DNA of 64,000 bases, taken from contig NZ_CP024866.1 in the NCBI RefSeq assembly GCF_004136015.1, positions 6,462,861 to 6,526,860 on the forward strand, given 5' to 3'. The stretch comes from Pseudomonas sp. ACM7 (GTDB taxonomy: Bacteria; Pseudomonadota; Gammaproteobacteria; Pseudomonadales; Pseudomonadaceae). Within the stretch, counting starts at the first letter, position 1; every line of letters begins with the position of its first letter. The notes below the pieces were generated by a model. It was not told the origin of the DNA and made no database searches. It saw only the letters and a program-made list of their open reading frames with translations. Both the position numbers and the translations under genes were made by a program. Shown in pieces: positions 35,802 to 44,355 of this stretch.

Positions 35802-37082
35802 ATGTCTGTGAGTGCCACTCCCCTGTCCGAGCTCGATGCCGCCCTGCCCGGTCTGGCCCGCAAGATCCGCGTGCTGGATGCCCTGGCCTGGCCGGATGGG
35901 GTCGAGGAAGTATTCCTGGCACGTTGGCGCGCCGGGCAGGCAGAACTGCCCAAGGTCGAGCTGCGCCCGCACGACCACAGCGCCGATATCGCCGCCCTCG
36001 AAGCCTTTATCGGCCGCTGCGATGAGGGCCATCCGGCCGGGCGCCACCTCGCCATGACGGCGCGCAGCTATGCGACGGCGGGGCATATGCTCGGTGCCAT
36101 CGGTACACCCGCCTTTACTCAGTATTCGTCAGCGCTGTACCGGCGCCCGGACTTCTATTACTCGAGCCAGAAATTGAGCATGCTGGACGCGGCCCAATTC
36201 TTCCTCAAGACCACCGACGCCCTTCTGGGCGGTGCGCGGATTCCACCGTGCCCGGCAGAAATCCCGGCCGAGGTCTTCGCCGCCTGGATGCAGCCGGAAC
36301 TAGACCGCTTCTTCGGACCGGGCCGGATCACCGTCGTGCTCGATCCGACCCTGGCCGCCAAGGCCATCGCCGGGGCCAGTCGCATCCGCCTGCGTGCCAG
36401 CGCGCTGTTCTCGGAACTGGACAAGAACCAGCTGTTGCAGCATGAGGCCTTCGTGCATGTCGCCACGGCACAAAACGGCGCCCTGCAACCCAACCTGAAA
36501 AGCCTGGGCCTGGGGGCACCACGCACGACCCAGACCCAGGAGGGCATCGCCACCCTGGCCGAGCTGTTCACCGGTAGCATGGACATTAACCGCCTTCGCC
36601 GCCTCGCCCTGCGCGTGCTCGCGGTCCAGCAGGCGCTGGATGGCGCCGACTTCATTCAGGTATTCGAAGGCTTTCTCGCCGCCGGTCAGTCGCAAGAGGA
36701 GTCCTTCCGCTCGACCCAGCGGGTTTTCCGCGGCGCCGACCTGCGCGGCGGTTCGGCGTTCACCAAGGATGCCGCCTACCTGACCGGTTTGCTCGGCGTG
36801 CATACCCTGTTGCGCATCGCGATCCGCGACAACCGGCCGGAACTGGTGGGCCATTTGTTCGCCGGGCGCCTCAGTCTGGGCGATACCGTGCGCCTGGCCC
36901 CGCTCTTCGAGTCCGGCTGGCTCCAGGGGCCGGTCCATGTCCCGGCCTGGGCCTGCGATCTGCGTCTGCTCGCCGCCAACCTGGCCTTCTCCGCTTTTAT
37001 TTCCCGAATCAAGCTGGATGTACTCGATCTGGAGGTGCTCATGGCCTTCGCCGACGAGCATGAAGCCGATGCCAGCGCCTAG
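35802..37082 (+). CDS. QEGLA-motif protein, MATCAP-like metallopeptidase (DUF1704)
   Basis: A 426-residue protein of the DUF1704 family, called flavohemoglobin expression-modulating QEGLA motif protein. The naming motif is TQTQEGIATLAE (here QEGIA) and a HExxxH zinc motif is present in LLQHEAFVHVAT, as in the MATCAP tyrosine carboxypeptidases of eukaryotes. It is therefore likely a metallopeptidase rather than a simple regulator. ATG 35802 is preceded by AAGGTG, spacing short; ATG 35775 is the alternative. The GC-rich composition stands out against the AT-richer intergenic sequence on both sides. Confidence 0.82.
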   Translation: MSVSATPLSELDAALPGLARKIRVLDALAWPDGVEEVFLARWRAGQAELPKVELRPHDHSADIAALEAFIGRCDEGHPAGRHLAMTARSYATAGHMLGAIGTPAFTQYSSALYRRPDFYYSSQKLSMLDAAQFFLKTTDALLGGARIPPCPAEIPAEVFAAWMQPELDRFFGPGRITVVLDPTLAAKAIAGASRIRLRASALFSELDKNQLLQHEAFVHVATAQNGALQPNLKSLGLGAPRTTQTQEGIATLAELFTGSMDINRLRRLALRVLAVQQALDGADFIQVFEGFLAAGQSQEESFRSTQRVFRGADLRGGSAFTKDAAYLTGLLGVHTLLRIAIRDNRPELVGHLFAGRLSLGDTVRLAPLFESGWLQGPVHVPAWACDLRLLAANLAFSAFISRIKLDVLDLEVLMAFADEHEADASA

Positions 37083-37242
37083 CGTTTAAAGGGAGAGCCA
37101 CCGAACCAAACGCTCTGCATCAGTTATTTATACTCAAATGCCAGCTTAATAATATTTTACCGATACCAGGGTGATCCCTAGTCTTGACCCCAAGAAATGG
37201 CAGGCCGTTACCGACCTAAATCCAACTTCGAAGGGTATAGAG

Positions 37243-38553
37243 ATGACCACTGAAAAAATAAAAACAGATACGCTGATAGTTGGCGCCGGTCAGGCTGGCG
37301 TGGCCATGAGTGAACACTTGAGCAAACTTGGCGTGCCGCACCTGGTGCTGGAGCGTAACCGTATCGCCGAACGCTGGCGCACCGGCCGCTGGGATTCGTT
37401 GGTGGCCAACGGTCCGGCCTGGCACGACCGTTTTCCCGGTCTCGATTTCGACGACCTCAGCCCCGATGACTTTGCCCCGAAAGAGCGGGTCGCCGACTAC
37501 TTCGAAGCCTACGCCAAGAAATTCAACGCCCCGATCCGCACCGGCGTGGACGTGCTGAAGGTTGAGCGCAATGCCGGTCGCCCGGGCTTCACCATTGAAA
37601 CCTCCGAGGGCGTGATCGAGGCCAACCGCGTGGTGGCTGCCACCGGGCCTTTCCAGCGTCCGGTTATCCCGCCGATCGCGCCGAAAGATCAGCCATTCCT
37701 GCAGATCCACTCCGCCGACTATCGCAACCCAGCGCAACTGCCCGAAGGCGCTGTTCTGGTCGTCGGCGCCGGTTCGTCGGGCGTGCAAATCGCCGATGAA
37801 CTGCAGCGTGCCGGCAAGAAGGTTTACCTCTCGGTCGGCGCACACGATCGCCCTCCCCGCGCTTATCGCAACCGTGATTTCTGCTGGTGGTTGGGTGTGC
37901 TCGGCGAATGGGATCAGGCGGCCATGAAACCCGGCCGGGAACACGTGACCATCGCGGTCAGCGGTGCACATGGCGGCCGCACGGTGGACTTCCGTGGGCT
38001 GGCCCATCGCGGCATGACGCTGGTGGGTTTGACCCAATCGTTCAACGGCGGCGTAGCGACTTTCCAACCGAACCTTGCCGAGAACCTGGCGCGCGGTGAC
38101 GAGAACTATCTGGCGCTGCTCAACGCGGCTGACGCCTACATCGAGCGCAATGGCCTGGGCCTGCCGGAAGAGCCTGAAGCGCGCATTACCTTCCCCGATC
38201 CGGAATGTGTGACTAACCCGATCCTTGAGCTCGACCTGGCCAAGGCCGGCGTGACCTCGATCATCTGGGCCACCGGTTTTGCCACGGATTACAGCTGGCT
38301 CAAGGTTGATGCCTTCGACGATAACGGCAAGCCACAGCATCAACGCGGCGTGTCGAGCGAGCCTGGCGTGTATTTCCTCGGCCTGCCGTGGCAGTCGCGT
38401 CGCGGGTCTTCGTTTATCTGGGGCGTTTGGCACGATGCCAAGTACGTGGCTGACCACATCGCCATCCAGCGTTCATACCTCGACTACCACGATGCCGCGC
38501 AACGCGAGGCTGAAACCGTCCCGGCCGTCCATAAAGCAACGGTTAGTGCTTAA
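37243..38553 (+). CDS. Flavin-dependent monooxygenase
   Basis: A 436-residue two-dinucleotide-binding flavoprotein: FAD site GAGQAG at residues 14-19, NADPH site VVGAGSSGVQIADEL near residue 170, and the ATGF-type motif IWATGFATDYSWL near residue 350. It belongs to the class B group that hydroxylates or cleaves amines and ketones. AAGGG lies eight bases before ATG 37243. It leads a cassette with RidA, DUF1028, ArgE-like and an NCS1 permease genes, suggesting oxidative attack on an imported nitrogen compound; the substrate is unknown. Confidence 0.85.
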   Translation: MTTEKIKTDTLIVGAGQAGVAMSEHLSKLGVPHLVLERNRIAERWRTGRWDSLVANGPAWHDRFPGLDFDDLSPDDFAPKERVADYFEAYAKKFNAPIRTGVDVLKVERNAGRPGFTIETSEGVIEANRVVAATGPFQRPVIPPIAPKDQPFLQIHSADYRNPAQLPEGAVLVVGAGSSGVQIADELQRAGKKVYLSVGAHDRPPRAYRNRDFCWWLGVLGEWDQAAMKPGREHVTIAVSGAHGGRTVDFRGLAHRGMTLVGLTQSFNGGVATFQPNLAENLARGDENYLALLNAADAYIERNGLGLPEEPEARITFPDPECVTNPILELDLAKAGVTSIIWATGFATDYSWLKVDAFDDNGKPQHQRGVSSEPGVYFLGLPWQSRRGSSFIWGVWHDAKYVADHIAIQRSYLDYHDAAQREAETVPAVHKATVSA

Positions 38554-38574
38554 TTTCTTCTTCAGGAGCTTCAA

Positions 38575-38991
38575 ATGTCCACGCCAACCCATACCCGCAT
38601 TCGCATGTTCAACACCAAAGAAACCTACCCGAACCAGAGCCTGGACAATGACCTGTGCCAGGCCGTCCGGGCCGGCAACACCGTTTATGTTCGCGGTCAG
38701 GTCGGCACCGATTTCGAAGGCAACCTGGTAGGCCTCGGTGATCCACGCGCGCAAACCGAGCAAGCCATGCGCAACGTCAAACAGTTGCTGGAAGAAGCCG
38801 GCAGCGACTTGAGCCACATCGTGAAAACCACCACTTACCTGATCGATCCGCGTTACCGCGAGCCGGTGTATCAGGAAGTGGGCAAGTGGCTCAAAGGCGT
38901 GTTTCCGATCTCGACCGGGTTGGTGGTTTCGGCGCTGGGGCAGCCGCAGTGGTTGATGGAGATTGATGTGATTGCGGTGATTCCTGAGTAA
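38575..38991 (+). CDS. RidA/YjgF-family protein
   Basis: A 138-residue Rid-superfamily protein; the reactive imine-binding arginine lies in LIDPRYREPVYQ, and the end is ISTGLVVSALGQPQWLMEID. RidA proteins hydrolyse enamine/imine intermediates from amine oxidation. It starts 21 bp after the monooxygenase, with an AGGAG site, so they are co-transcribed. This pairing fits an oxidase that yields a reactive imine which RidA removes. Confidence 0.9.
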   Translation: MSTPTHTRIRMFNTKETYPNQSLDNDLCQAVRAGNTVYVRGQVGTDFEGNLVGLGDPRAQTEQAMRNVKQLLEEAGSDLSHIVKTTTYLIDPRYREPVYQEVGKWLKGVFPISTGLVVSALGQPQWLMEIDVIAVIPE

Positions 38992-39011
38992 GCAGGTTTA
39001 CCGAGTCGCGG

Positions 39012-39107
39012 CCTTCGCGAGCAAGCCCGCTCCCACAGTAGATCTCCAGTGGACACAGATTTATGTACGACGCAGATCAAATGTGGGAGCGGGCTTGCTC
39101 GCGAAGG
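39012..39107. repeat. REP pair, GTGGGAGCG family
   Basis: 26-base reverse-complement arms (39012-39037, CCTTCGCGAGCAAGCCCGCT start; 39082-39107) with about 44 bases between, lying between the RidA and DUF1028 genes. Here the GTGGGAGC ends face inward, opposite to most copies in the window. Confidence 0.85.
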
Positions 39108-39155
39108 GGCCCGCCCAGACATCCATTTCGCCAAGGCAATACAAGGAGCAAAACC

Positions 39156-39833
39156 ATGACCTTCTCCATCGCAGCACGTTGCCCCGAAACCGGTCAGTTC
39201 GGCATTGCGATCAGTTCCTCCAGCATCGCCGTCGGCGCCCGTTGCCCCTGGCTGCTGCCAGGTGTCGGCGCCGTCTCTACGCAAAACATCACCCTGCCGT
39301 CACTCGGCCCGGAAGCCCTCGCCCTCATGGAACAAGGCCTTACACCGGCCGAGGCGTTGGACAAGGTCCTGACCCGCAACGGCTACAGCCAATATCGCCA
39401 GATCACGGCGATAGACCATCTCGGCCGCACCGCGCATTTCAGCGGTTCGCAAACCCTGGGCAACCACAACGCCGTGTCCGGCGATCAATGCGTCGCTGCC
39501 GGCAACATGCTGGCGGACCGTTCAGTGATCGAGGCCATGGTCGAGGCGTTCGAACATGGCGAGGGTCAACTGACCGACCGCTTGCTCGCGGCCATGAAAG
39601 CGGCAATCGCCGCTGGCGGCGAAGCCGGGCCGGTGCATTCGGCGGCGGTGGTGGTGGTCGGCGAGTTGACCTGGCCGATCATCAACCTGCGGGTGGACTG
39701 GGCGGATCACGACCCGATCGGCCAGCTTGAGAAATTGTGGGACGCCTATCGCCCACAGGTTCAGGACTACATCGACCGCGCCCTGGCCCCCGACAAATCC
39801 CCCCGCTACGGTGTCGCCGGAGACGATCGATGA
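39156..39833 (+). CDS. DUF1028 family Ntn-like hydrolase
   Basis: A 225-residue protein whose start TFSIAARCPETGQFGIAISS matches DUF1028, a family with Ntn-hydrolase features found fused to or near peptidoglycan-binding or amidohydrolase genes. It is translationally coupled to the ArgE-like gene (ATGA at 39830-39833). An AAGGAG site precedes ATG 39156. Probably an amidase step in the cassette; activity is unproven for the family. Confidence 0.85.
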   Translation: MTFSIAARCPETGQFGIAISSSSIAVGARCPWLLPGVGAVSTQNITLPSLGPEALALMEQGLTPAEALDKVLTRNGYSQYRQITAIDHLGRTAHFSGSQTLGNHNAVSGDQCVAAGNMLADRSVIEAMVEAFEHGEGQLTDRLLAAMKAAIAAGGEAGPVHSAAVVVVGELTWPIINLRVDWADHDPIGQLEKLWDAYRPQVQDYIDRALAPDKSPRYGVAGDDR

Positions 39834-40978
39834 GCAACAGCCTCGATTTGCTGAAAACGTTGGTGGCCTTCGACACCACGAGCCGCGAATCAAACCTGCA
39901 CCTCATCGAGTTCGTCCGCGACTACCTTGAACGCTTCGACGTGCCTTGCGAGCTGGTCTACAACGAGCCGCGCAGCAAGGCCAATTTGTTCACAACCATT
40001 GGCCCGGCGGACTGGCCGGGCATCGTGCTGTCGGGGCACACCGACGTGGTGCCCGTCGACGGCCAGCCGTGGACCGTTGCGCCGTTCGAACTCACTGAGC
40101 GCGACGGCAAGCTGTACGGTCGCGGCACCGCGGACATGAAAGGCTACATCGCCTGTGTACTCGCGCTGGTCCCGTCGCTGGTGAAAGCCATGCTGCGGGT
40201 GCCGGTGCACATCGCGCTGTCCTACGATGAGGAAGTCGGCTGCCTCGGTGTGCGTTCGTTGCTGTCGGAATTGGAAAAACGCCCGGTCAAACCGATGCTC
40301 TGCATCATTGGTGAACCGACCGAGCTCAAACCGGTGCTGGGCCATAAGGGCAAACTGGCGATGCGCTGCGATATTCACGGTGAAGCGTGCCATTCGGCGT
40401 ACGCCCCACTCGGAGTCAATGCCATCGAGTACGCCGCCGAACTGATCGGTGAACTGGGGCGGATTGGCAACCGACTCAAAGCGCCCGAGCATCACGATGC
40501 GCGTTTCGATCCGCCGTTCAGTACGGTGCAAACCGGTGTGATTTCCGGCGGCAAAGCCTTGAACATCGTCCCCGCCGATTGCCGCTTCGATTTCGAAATT
40601 CGCGCCCTGCCCTCGCATGATCCGGGTGAGGTTGCGCAGAAACTGAAGGCCTACGCCGAGCAACAAGTTTTGCCGCGCATGCGTGCGGTGAGTGAACAGA
40701 GCGAGATTCGCTTCAGCGAGTTGTCGGCGTACCCCGGGTTGGCGACCGATGCGCAGAGTGAAGCGGCTGAGTTGATTGCTGCGTTTTCGGGTTCACGGGA
40801 GTTTGGCACCGTCGCCTTCGGAACCGAGGGAGGTCTATTCGACGCCGCAGGCATTCCCACCGTCGTCTGCGGCCCCGGCAGCATGGATCAAGGCCACAAA
40901 CCCGACGAATTCGTCAGCCTCCAACAACTCACCGCCTGCGACGCCATGCTGCAACGAATGCTGCTATCGATCTGTTAA
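39830..40978 (+). CDS. argE: ArgE-like acetylornithine deacetylase (M20 family)
   Basis: A 382-residue M20 metallopeptidase-like amidohydrolase. Metal ligands and catalytic residues are in LSGHTDVVPVDGQ, GRGTADMKGY and ALSYDEEVGC; the dimerisation domain follows (GEACHSAYAP) and the end holds CGPGSMDQGHKPDEFV, as in ArgE. True ArgE releases acetate from N-acetylornithine, but pseudomonads make arginine with ArgJ, so this copy, coupled to DUF1028 and a permease, is probably a catabolic paralogue that hydrolyses another N-acyl amino acid. Confidence 0.82.
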   Translation: MSNSLDLLKTLVAFDTTSRESNLHLIEFVRDYLERFDVPCELVYNEPRSKANLFTTIGPADWPGIVLSGHTDVVPVDGQPWTVAPFELTERDGKLYGRGTADMKGYIACVLALVPSLVKAMLRVPVHIALSYDEEVGCLGVRSLLSELEKRPVKPMLCIIGEPTELKPVLGHKGKLAMRCDIHGEACHSAYAPLGVNAIEYAAELIGELGRIGNRLKAPEHHDARFDPPFSTVQTGVISGGKALNIVPADCRFDFEIRALPSHDPGEVAQKLKAYAEQQVLPRMRAVSEQSEIRFSELSAYPGLATDAQSEAAELIAAFSGSREFGTVAFGTEGGLFDAAGIPTVVCGPGSMDQGHKPDEFVSLQQLTACDAMLQRMLLSIC

Positions 40979-40987
40979 CCCAATCCC

Positions 40988-41120
40988 TGTAGCAGCTGGC
41001 GAAGCCTGCGTTCGGCTGCGAAGCAGTCGCAAAATCCAACGACGCGGTGCCTCAGAAAAACCGCGGGCGCAGGGTTTACGACTGCTTCGCAGCCGAACGC
41101 AGGCTTCGCCAGCTGCTACA
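40988..41120. repeat. REP pair, GTAGCAGCTGGCGAAG family
   Basis: Arms 40988-41029 and 41079-41120 are reverse complements over 42 bases, with 49 bases between. Same family as 32059-32203, with AA in place of CG within the GGCTGCGAAGCAG part. Confidence 0.88.
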
Positions 41121-41187
41121 CATTGCGTGGTGTTTTAACAATCCGGCAGGCCCTGAATCGCGAAGGAATTTGAACAGCCAAAACCTC

Positions 41188-41280
41188 CTGTGGGAGCGAG
41201 CTTGCTCGCGATAGCGGTCTGTCAGCCAAATCAATTTTGACTGTCAGGCCCTCATCGCGAGCAAGCTCGCTCCCACAGGT
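41188..41280. repeat. REP pair, GTGGGAGCG family
   Basis: CCTGTGGGAGCGAGCTTGCT begins the left arm near 41188; the right arm, ending at 41280, is its reverse complement. Loop about 40 bases. It follows the other REP pair within 70 bp. Confidence 0.87.
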
Positions 41281-41514
41281 TTTGTGCCCATCCACTGACT
41301 GGCATTCAACCCCGTCTTCCCCCGCGCGGACGCCGTAAAACCAGCCATCACACCCTCCCCACCCGACATACATTTTTTAACGTTTATACCCACAAACTTA
41401 CTAATTTATCTCTCACTCCCCACCGCACATCATCAACTCCAACAAGAAAAGCGTCGCCCCCGTGCGGCGCTCACCGAAGTACGTCCACGTACTCAAATTG
41501 CCTTGGAGTCCGTC

Positions 41515-42930
41515 ATGGTTACCGCAGCAACAACTTCCGCCCCGCTTATCGAAAAACACACCATCGGCTACGTGCCCCCCGAAGATCGCCACGGAAAAAC
41601 CAGAGACCTGTTCACCCTCTGGTTCGGCGGCAACATCGCGCCGTTGCCCATCGTCACCGGCGCCCTCGGCGTGCAAATGTTCCACCTGAACCTGGTGTGG
41701 GGCATCGTCGCCATACTCGTTGGCCATCTGGTCGGCGGCGTGCTGATGGCGCTGCACTCCGCGCAAGGCCCGCAGATGGGCATTCCGCAAATGATCCAGA
41801 GCCGCGCCCAGTTCGGCTCCCTCGGTGCGCTGCTGGTGGTGCTGATCGCCGGCATCATGTACATCGGCTTCTTCGCCTCCAACATCGTCCTCGCCGGCAA
41901 GTCGCTGCATGGCGTGGTCGACAGCGTCCCGGTGCCCGTGGGCATCGTCATCGGCGCCCTCGGCTCGGGCATCATCGGCATCATCGGCTACCGCTTCATC
42001 CACGTGCTCAACCGCATCGGCACCTGGGTACTCGGCGCCGGCATCGTGCTCGGCTTCGGCTACATCTTCACCCACGTACAAACCGCCGACTTCCTCACCC
42101 GCGGCAGCTTCAACATCTCCGGCTGGCTGGCCACCGTCTCCCTCGCCGCGCTCTGGCAAATCGCCTTCGCGCCCTACGTCTCCGACTACTCGCGCTACCT
42201 GCCGGCCAACGTGCCCGTGGCCGCTACGTTCTGGACCACTTACCTGGGCACCGTGCTCGGCTCCAGCCTCTCGTTCATCTTCGGCGCCGTCGCCGTCCTC
42301 GCCACACCCGTCGGCATGGACACCATGGACGCCGTCAAACTCGCCACCGGCTCCATCGGCCCGTTGATGCTCGTGCTGTTCCTGCTCAGCGTCATCAGCC
42401 ACAACGCCCTCAACCTCTACGGCGCCGTGCTGTCGCTGATCACCCTGATCCAAACCTTCGCCTACCGCTGGATCCCGACCGCCAAAAGCCGCGCCGTCCT
42501 CTCGGTCATCGTCCTCGCCGCCTGCTGCTTCGCCGCCGTCGGCGCCTCCGCCAACTTCATCGGCCACTTCGTCGACATGGTGCTGGTGCTGCTCGTGGTG
42601 CTGGTGCCGTGGACCGCGATCAACCTGATCGACTTCTATGCGATTCATAAAGGTCAGTACGACATCAACTCGATCTTCAAGGTCGATGGCGGGATTTATG
42701 GGCGGTACAACCCGCAGGCGCTGTTGGCGTATGCGATCGGGATTGTGGTGCAGATTCCGTTTATGAATACGCCGTTGTATGTCGGGCCGATTTCCGAACA
42801 TATCAACGGCGCAGACCTGTCCTGGCTAGTGGGGTTGTTGGTGACTTCGCCGTTGTATTTCTGGCTGGCGAATCGGGACAGTGCTTATAAGCGTCGGTTG
42901 TCGAGAGGGAAACTGGCCACCAGTCTGTAA
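41515..42930 (+). CDS. NCS1-family purine/cytosine-type permease
   Basis: A 471-residue transporter with twelve predicted helices. Family signatures: LFTLWFGGNIAPLPIVTGAL at helix 1, GPQMGIPQMIQSRAQFGSLG, and PYVSDYSRYLP. NCS1 carriers move purines, pyrimidines, hydantoins, thiamine or related nitrogen compounds with H+ or Na+. GGAG lies six bases before ATG 41515. Context with the monooxygenase-RidA-DUF1028-ArgE cassette suggests it imports that pathway's substrate. The choice among ligands cannot be made from sequence. Confidence 0.88.
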   Translation: MVTAATTSAPLIEKHTIGYVPPEDRHGKTRDLFTLWFGGNIAPLPIVTGALGVQMFHLNLVWGIVAILVGHLVGGVLMALHSAQGPQMGIPQMIQSRAQFGSLGALLVVLIAGIMYIGFFASNIVLAGKSLHGVVDSVPVPVGIVIGALGSGIIGIIGYRFIHVLNRIGTWVLGAGIVLGFGYIFTHVQTADFLTRGSFNISGWLATVSLAALWQIAFAPYVSDYSRYLPANVPVAATFWTTYLGTVLGSSLSFIFGAVAVLATPVGMDTMDAVKLATGSIGPLMLVLFLLSVISHNALNLYGAVLSLITLIQTFAYRWIPTAKSRAVLSVIVLAACCFAAVGASANFIGHFVDMVLVLLVVLVPWTAINLIDFYAIHKGQYDINSIFKVDGGIYGRYNPQALLAYAIGIVVQIPFMNTPLYVGPISEHINGADLSWLVGLLVTSPLYFWLANRDSAYKRRLSRGKLATSL

Positions 42931-42956
42931 TTGGAACCCAATCCCCTGTGGGAGCG

Positions 42957-43026
42957 AGCCTGCTCGCGAAGAGGCCCTGACAGTCAACATCCATGTCGAC
43001 TGTCACACCTTTCGCGAGCAAACCCG
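42957..43026. repeat. Degenerate REP pair, GTGGGAGCG family
   Basis: TGTGGGAGCGAGCCTGCTCG at 42957 and an eroded reverse-complement TTTCGCGAGCAAACCCG near 43010-43026. The second arm is partly mutated. Confidence 0.65.
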
Positions 43027-43121
43027 TTTTCGCTTTACCCGCCCGCCCCACAAAACCCCAAAATTTAATGAACCCCGCCCACACCCACTCACCTAACTGA
43101 ATGACCATCAGGAGGTAACTC

Positions 43122-43340
43122 ATGCAAACCGAAACAATCTGGATCGCACTCACAGCAATTCTTTTGCTGGTCGAGTTATGGGCGATCAACAGGGTGCGCA
43201 AAGCCGAAGGCAAATCGAGCAACAAACTCTTGTGGATAGTGGTAATCGTGTTTGTACCGCTGTTCGGGCTGATAGCGTGGGCATTGACGGGACCGAAACA
43301 CACTGATCCCAACCCGCATTCACCGCAGGCCAGACAATGA
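43122..43340 (+). CDS. Small PLDc_N-domain membrane protein
   Basis: A 72-residue protein with two hydrophobic helices (TIWIALTAILLLVELWAI, LLWIVVIVFVPLFGLIAWAL) separated by a charged loop, the phospholipase D-nuclease N-terminal (PLDc_N) pattern seen at the N-terminus of cardiolipin synthases and as stand-alone peptides. The GGAGG site is strong. It is probably monocistronic and ends before the terminator at 43384. Function unknown. Confidence 0.85.
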   Translation: MQTETIWIALTAILLLVELWAINRVRKAEGKSSNKLLWIVVIVFVPLFGLIAWALTGPKHTDPNPHSPQARQ

Positions 43341-43383
43341 CGTCGGAGGGTGTGCGGTAAGGATTCAAGAACTGCGCAAACTC

Positions 43384-43421
43384 AAACAACAAAGCCCCAA
43401 AGATTCGGGGCTTTGTTGTTT
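43384..43421. terminator. Rho-independent terminator, symmetric
   Basis: AAACAACAAAGCCCC and its exact complement form a 15-bp stem with an eight-base loop (43384-43398, 43407-43421). The T-rich right arm terminates plus-strand transcription, the A-rich left arm the opposite direction. Confidence 0.85.
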
Positions 43422-43583
43422 CCAGTCATTAGATCAGCGTGGAAGCCACCGAAAGCCAAAATCTTCTGATCTTCCGATCCGAAAATCTTGTAGGAAACCA
43501 CCCTCTGTGGCGAGGGAGCTTGCTCCCGCTGGGCGGCGAAGCCGACCCAAACCCTGCCGATCAGTTAAACAACGCCCAACCCC

Positions 43584-43626
43584 TGTAGCAGCTGGCGAAG
43601 CCTGCGTTCGGCTGCGCAGCAGCCGC
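43584..43626. repeat. Single REP, GTAGCAGCTGGCGAAG family
   Basis: TGTAGCAGCTGGCGAAGCCT starts at 43584, with the GGCTGCGCAGCAG end by 43626. Unlike the other copies there is no full inverted partner; a weak, rearranged one may remain near 43684-43707. Confidence 0.75.
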
Positions 43627-43853
43627 AAACCCGCCACGCAAGGTCCACCTGACACTAAACAACTTCTGATTCCCGATTGTTTCTCAGCCGAATACAAGCT
43701 CCGCCATTAACCACAAAACCCGAATTTACGTCCTACACACCCGTTTGCAGCCACGAAAATCGACGCCTATATTCGACGCGTCGCTGACCGCAGTTAGCGA
43801 TTGGGTTTCGCAGCCCTACAGAATAGAATCAGCCGGCACCGTCATAAGACACC

Positions 43854-43990
43854 CAGGCGAGCTTCGCCTGCGTCGCAGTTTATGGCGGCTGTGCGTGGGA
43901 GACTTTCGAGTCTGCCGGGTTTGATTCTTTCCTGGTCTGCGAACCCGCGCACAGTTGCCACCCATTTTGTTTCGCAGCAAAAAGGTGGCA
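43854..43990 (+). promoter_or_regulatory. Candidate structured 5' leader with alternative pairings
   Basis: A 7-bp hairpin (CAGGCGA-GCT-TCGCCTG, 43854-43870) is followed by a 13-bp outer stem, 43883-43895 with 43948-43960 (two GU pairs). Inside are AGACT-TTCG-AGTCT (43900-43913) and a GGGTTT/CGAACCC stem. TGCCACC (43956-43962) can instead pair with GGTGGCA (43984-43990), just ahead of ATG 44021. I recall similar leaders before DUF3077/DUF6124-type genes in pseudomonads. Confidence 0.5.
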
Positions 43991-44020
43991 GTTCATTCCC
44001 TTCATAAAGAATCTTATCCA

Positions 44021-44323
44021 ATGACAATGAACAATCCGCCTCGCCGCTTCACCCCCATGTCCCAATTCGCCACCGACTACCCCGTCCTCCTCATCGACAG
44101 CGACGCCCCACTCCGCGAACTCCACAACTGCGTCAGCGAACGCCTTAGCGCCGTCCTCAAGTACCTCAACCTCATGGCCTGCACCAGCCTCCCCGACTAC
44201 GCCGAAAACGACATCAACACCGTCACTAACATCGCCCGGATCATGATCCAGGATGTGAGCGATGTGTTTCGGGTGATTGAGCAGCGTGGGTTTGATGTGC
44301 CAAAGACCCAGTGCCCGAGTTAA
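44021..44323 (+). CDS. DUF3077/DUF6124-like small protein
   Basis: A 100-residue cytoplasmic protein with a proline-rich start and a predicted helical body (ELHNCVSERLSAVLKYLNLM, IARIMIQDVSDVFRVIEQRG). It resembles the small DUF3077/DUF6124 helical proteins that are numerous in fluorescent pseudomonads and often carry the structured leader seen here. Function unknown. ATG 44021 has no strong ribosome site, in keeping with control by the leader; ATG 44027 is possible. A terminator follows directly. Confidence 0.65.
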   Translation: MTMNNPPRRFTPMSQFATDYPVLLIDSDAPLRELHNCVSERLSAVLKYLNLMACTSLPDYAENDINTVTNIARIMIQDVSDVFRVIEQRGFDVPKTQCPS

Positions 44324-44329
44324 ATCGCA

Positions 44330-44355
44330 AAAAAACCGCATTACTGCGGTTTTTT
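44330..44355 (+). terminator. Rho-independent terminator
   Basis: AAAAAACCGCA, loop TTAC, then TGCGGTTTTTT: an 11-bp perfect stem with a T-tract, seven bases after the stop codon of the DUF3077-like gene. Confidence 0.92.

Larger units (their letters stand above)
40979..41514. other. 536-bp gap before the permease gene
   Basis: It holds two REP pairs, described separately, and then about 230 bp of AT-richer, apparently non-coding sequence ending in a GGAG ribosome site before ATG 41515. No gene was seen. Confidence 0.6.
43422..44020. other. 599-bp gap with REP copies and a structured leader
   Basis: No gene. The left part has one degenerate GTGGGAGC-family REP near 43503-43530 and a single GTAGCAGCTGGCGAAG-family REP at 43584-43626; the right part is the structured leader at 43854-43990. 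Confidence 0.6.

Noticed and set aside
37216..38457. A 413-codon minus-strand open frame across the flavin monooxygenase gene
   Set aside because: Low-complexity shadow; the plus frame holds both dinucleotide motifs.
41413..42801. A 462-codon minus-strand open frame across the permease gene
   Set aside because: It is composed of Asp, Glu, His and Gly runs, the usual shadow of a GC-rich plus-strand membrane protein, and the plus frame has a clear NCS1 match.
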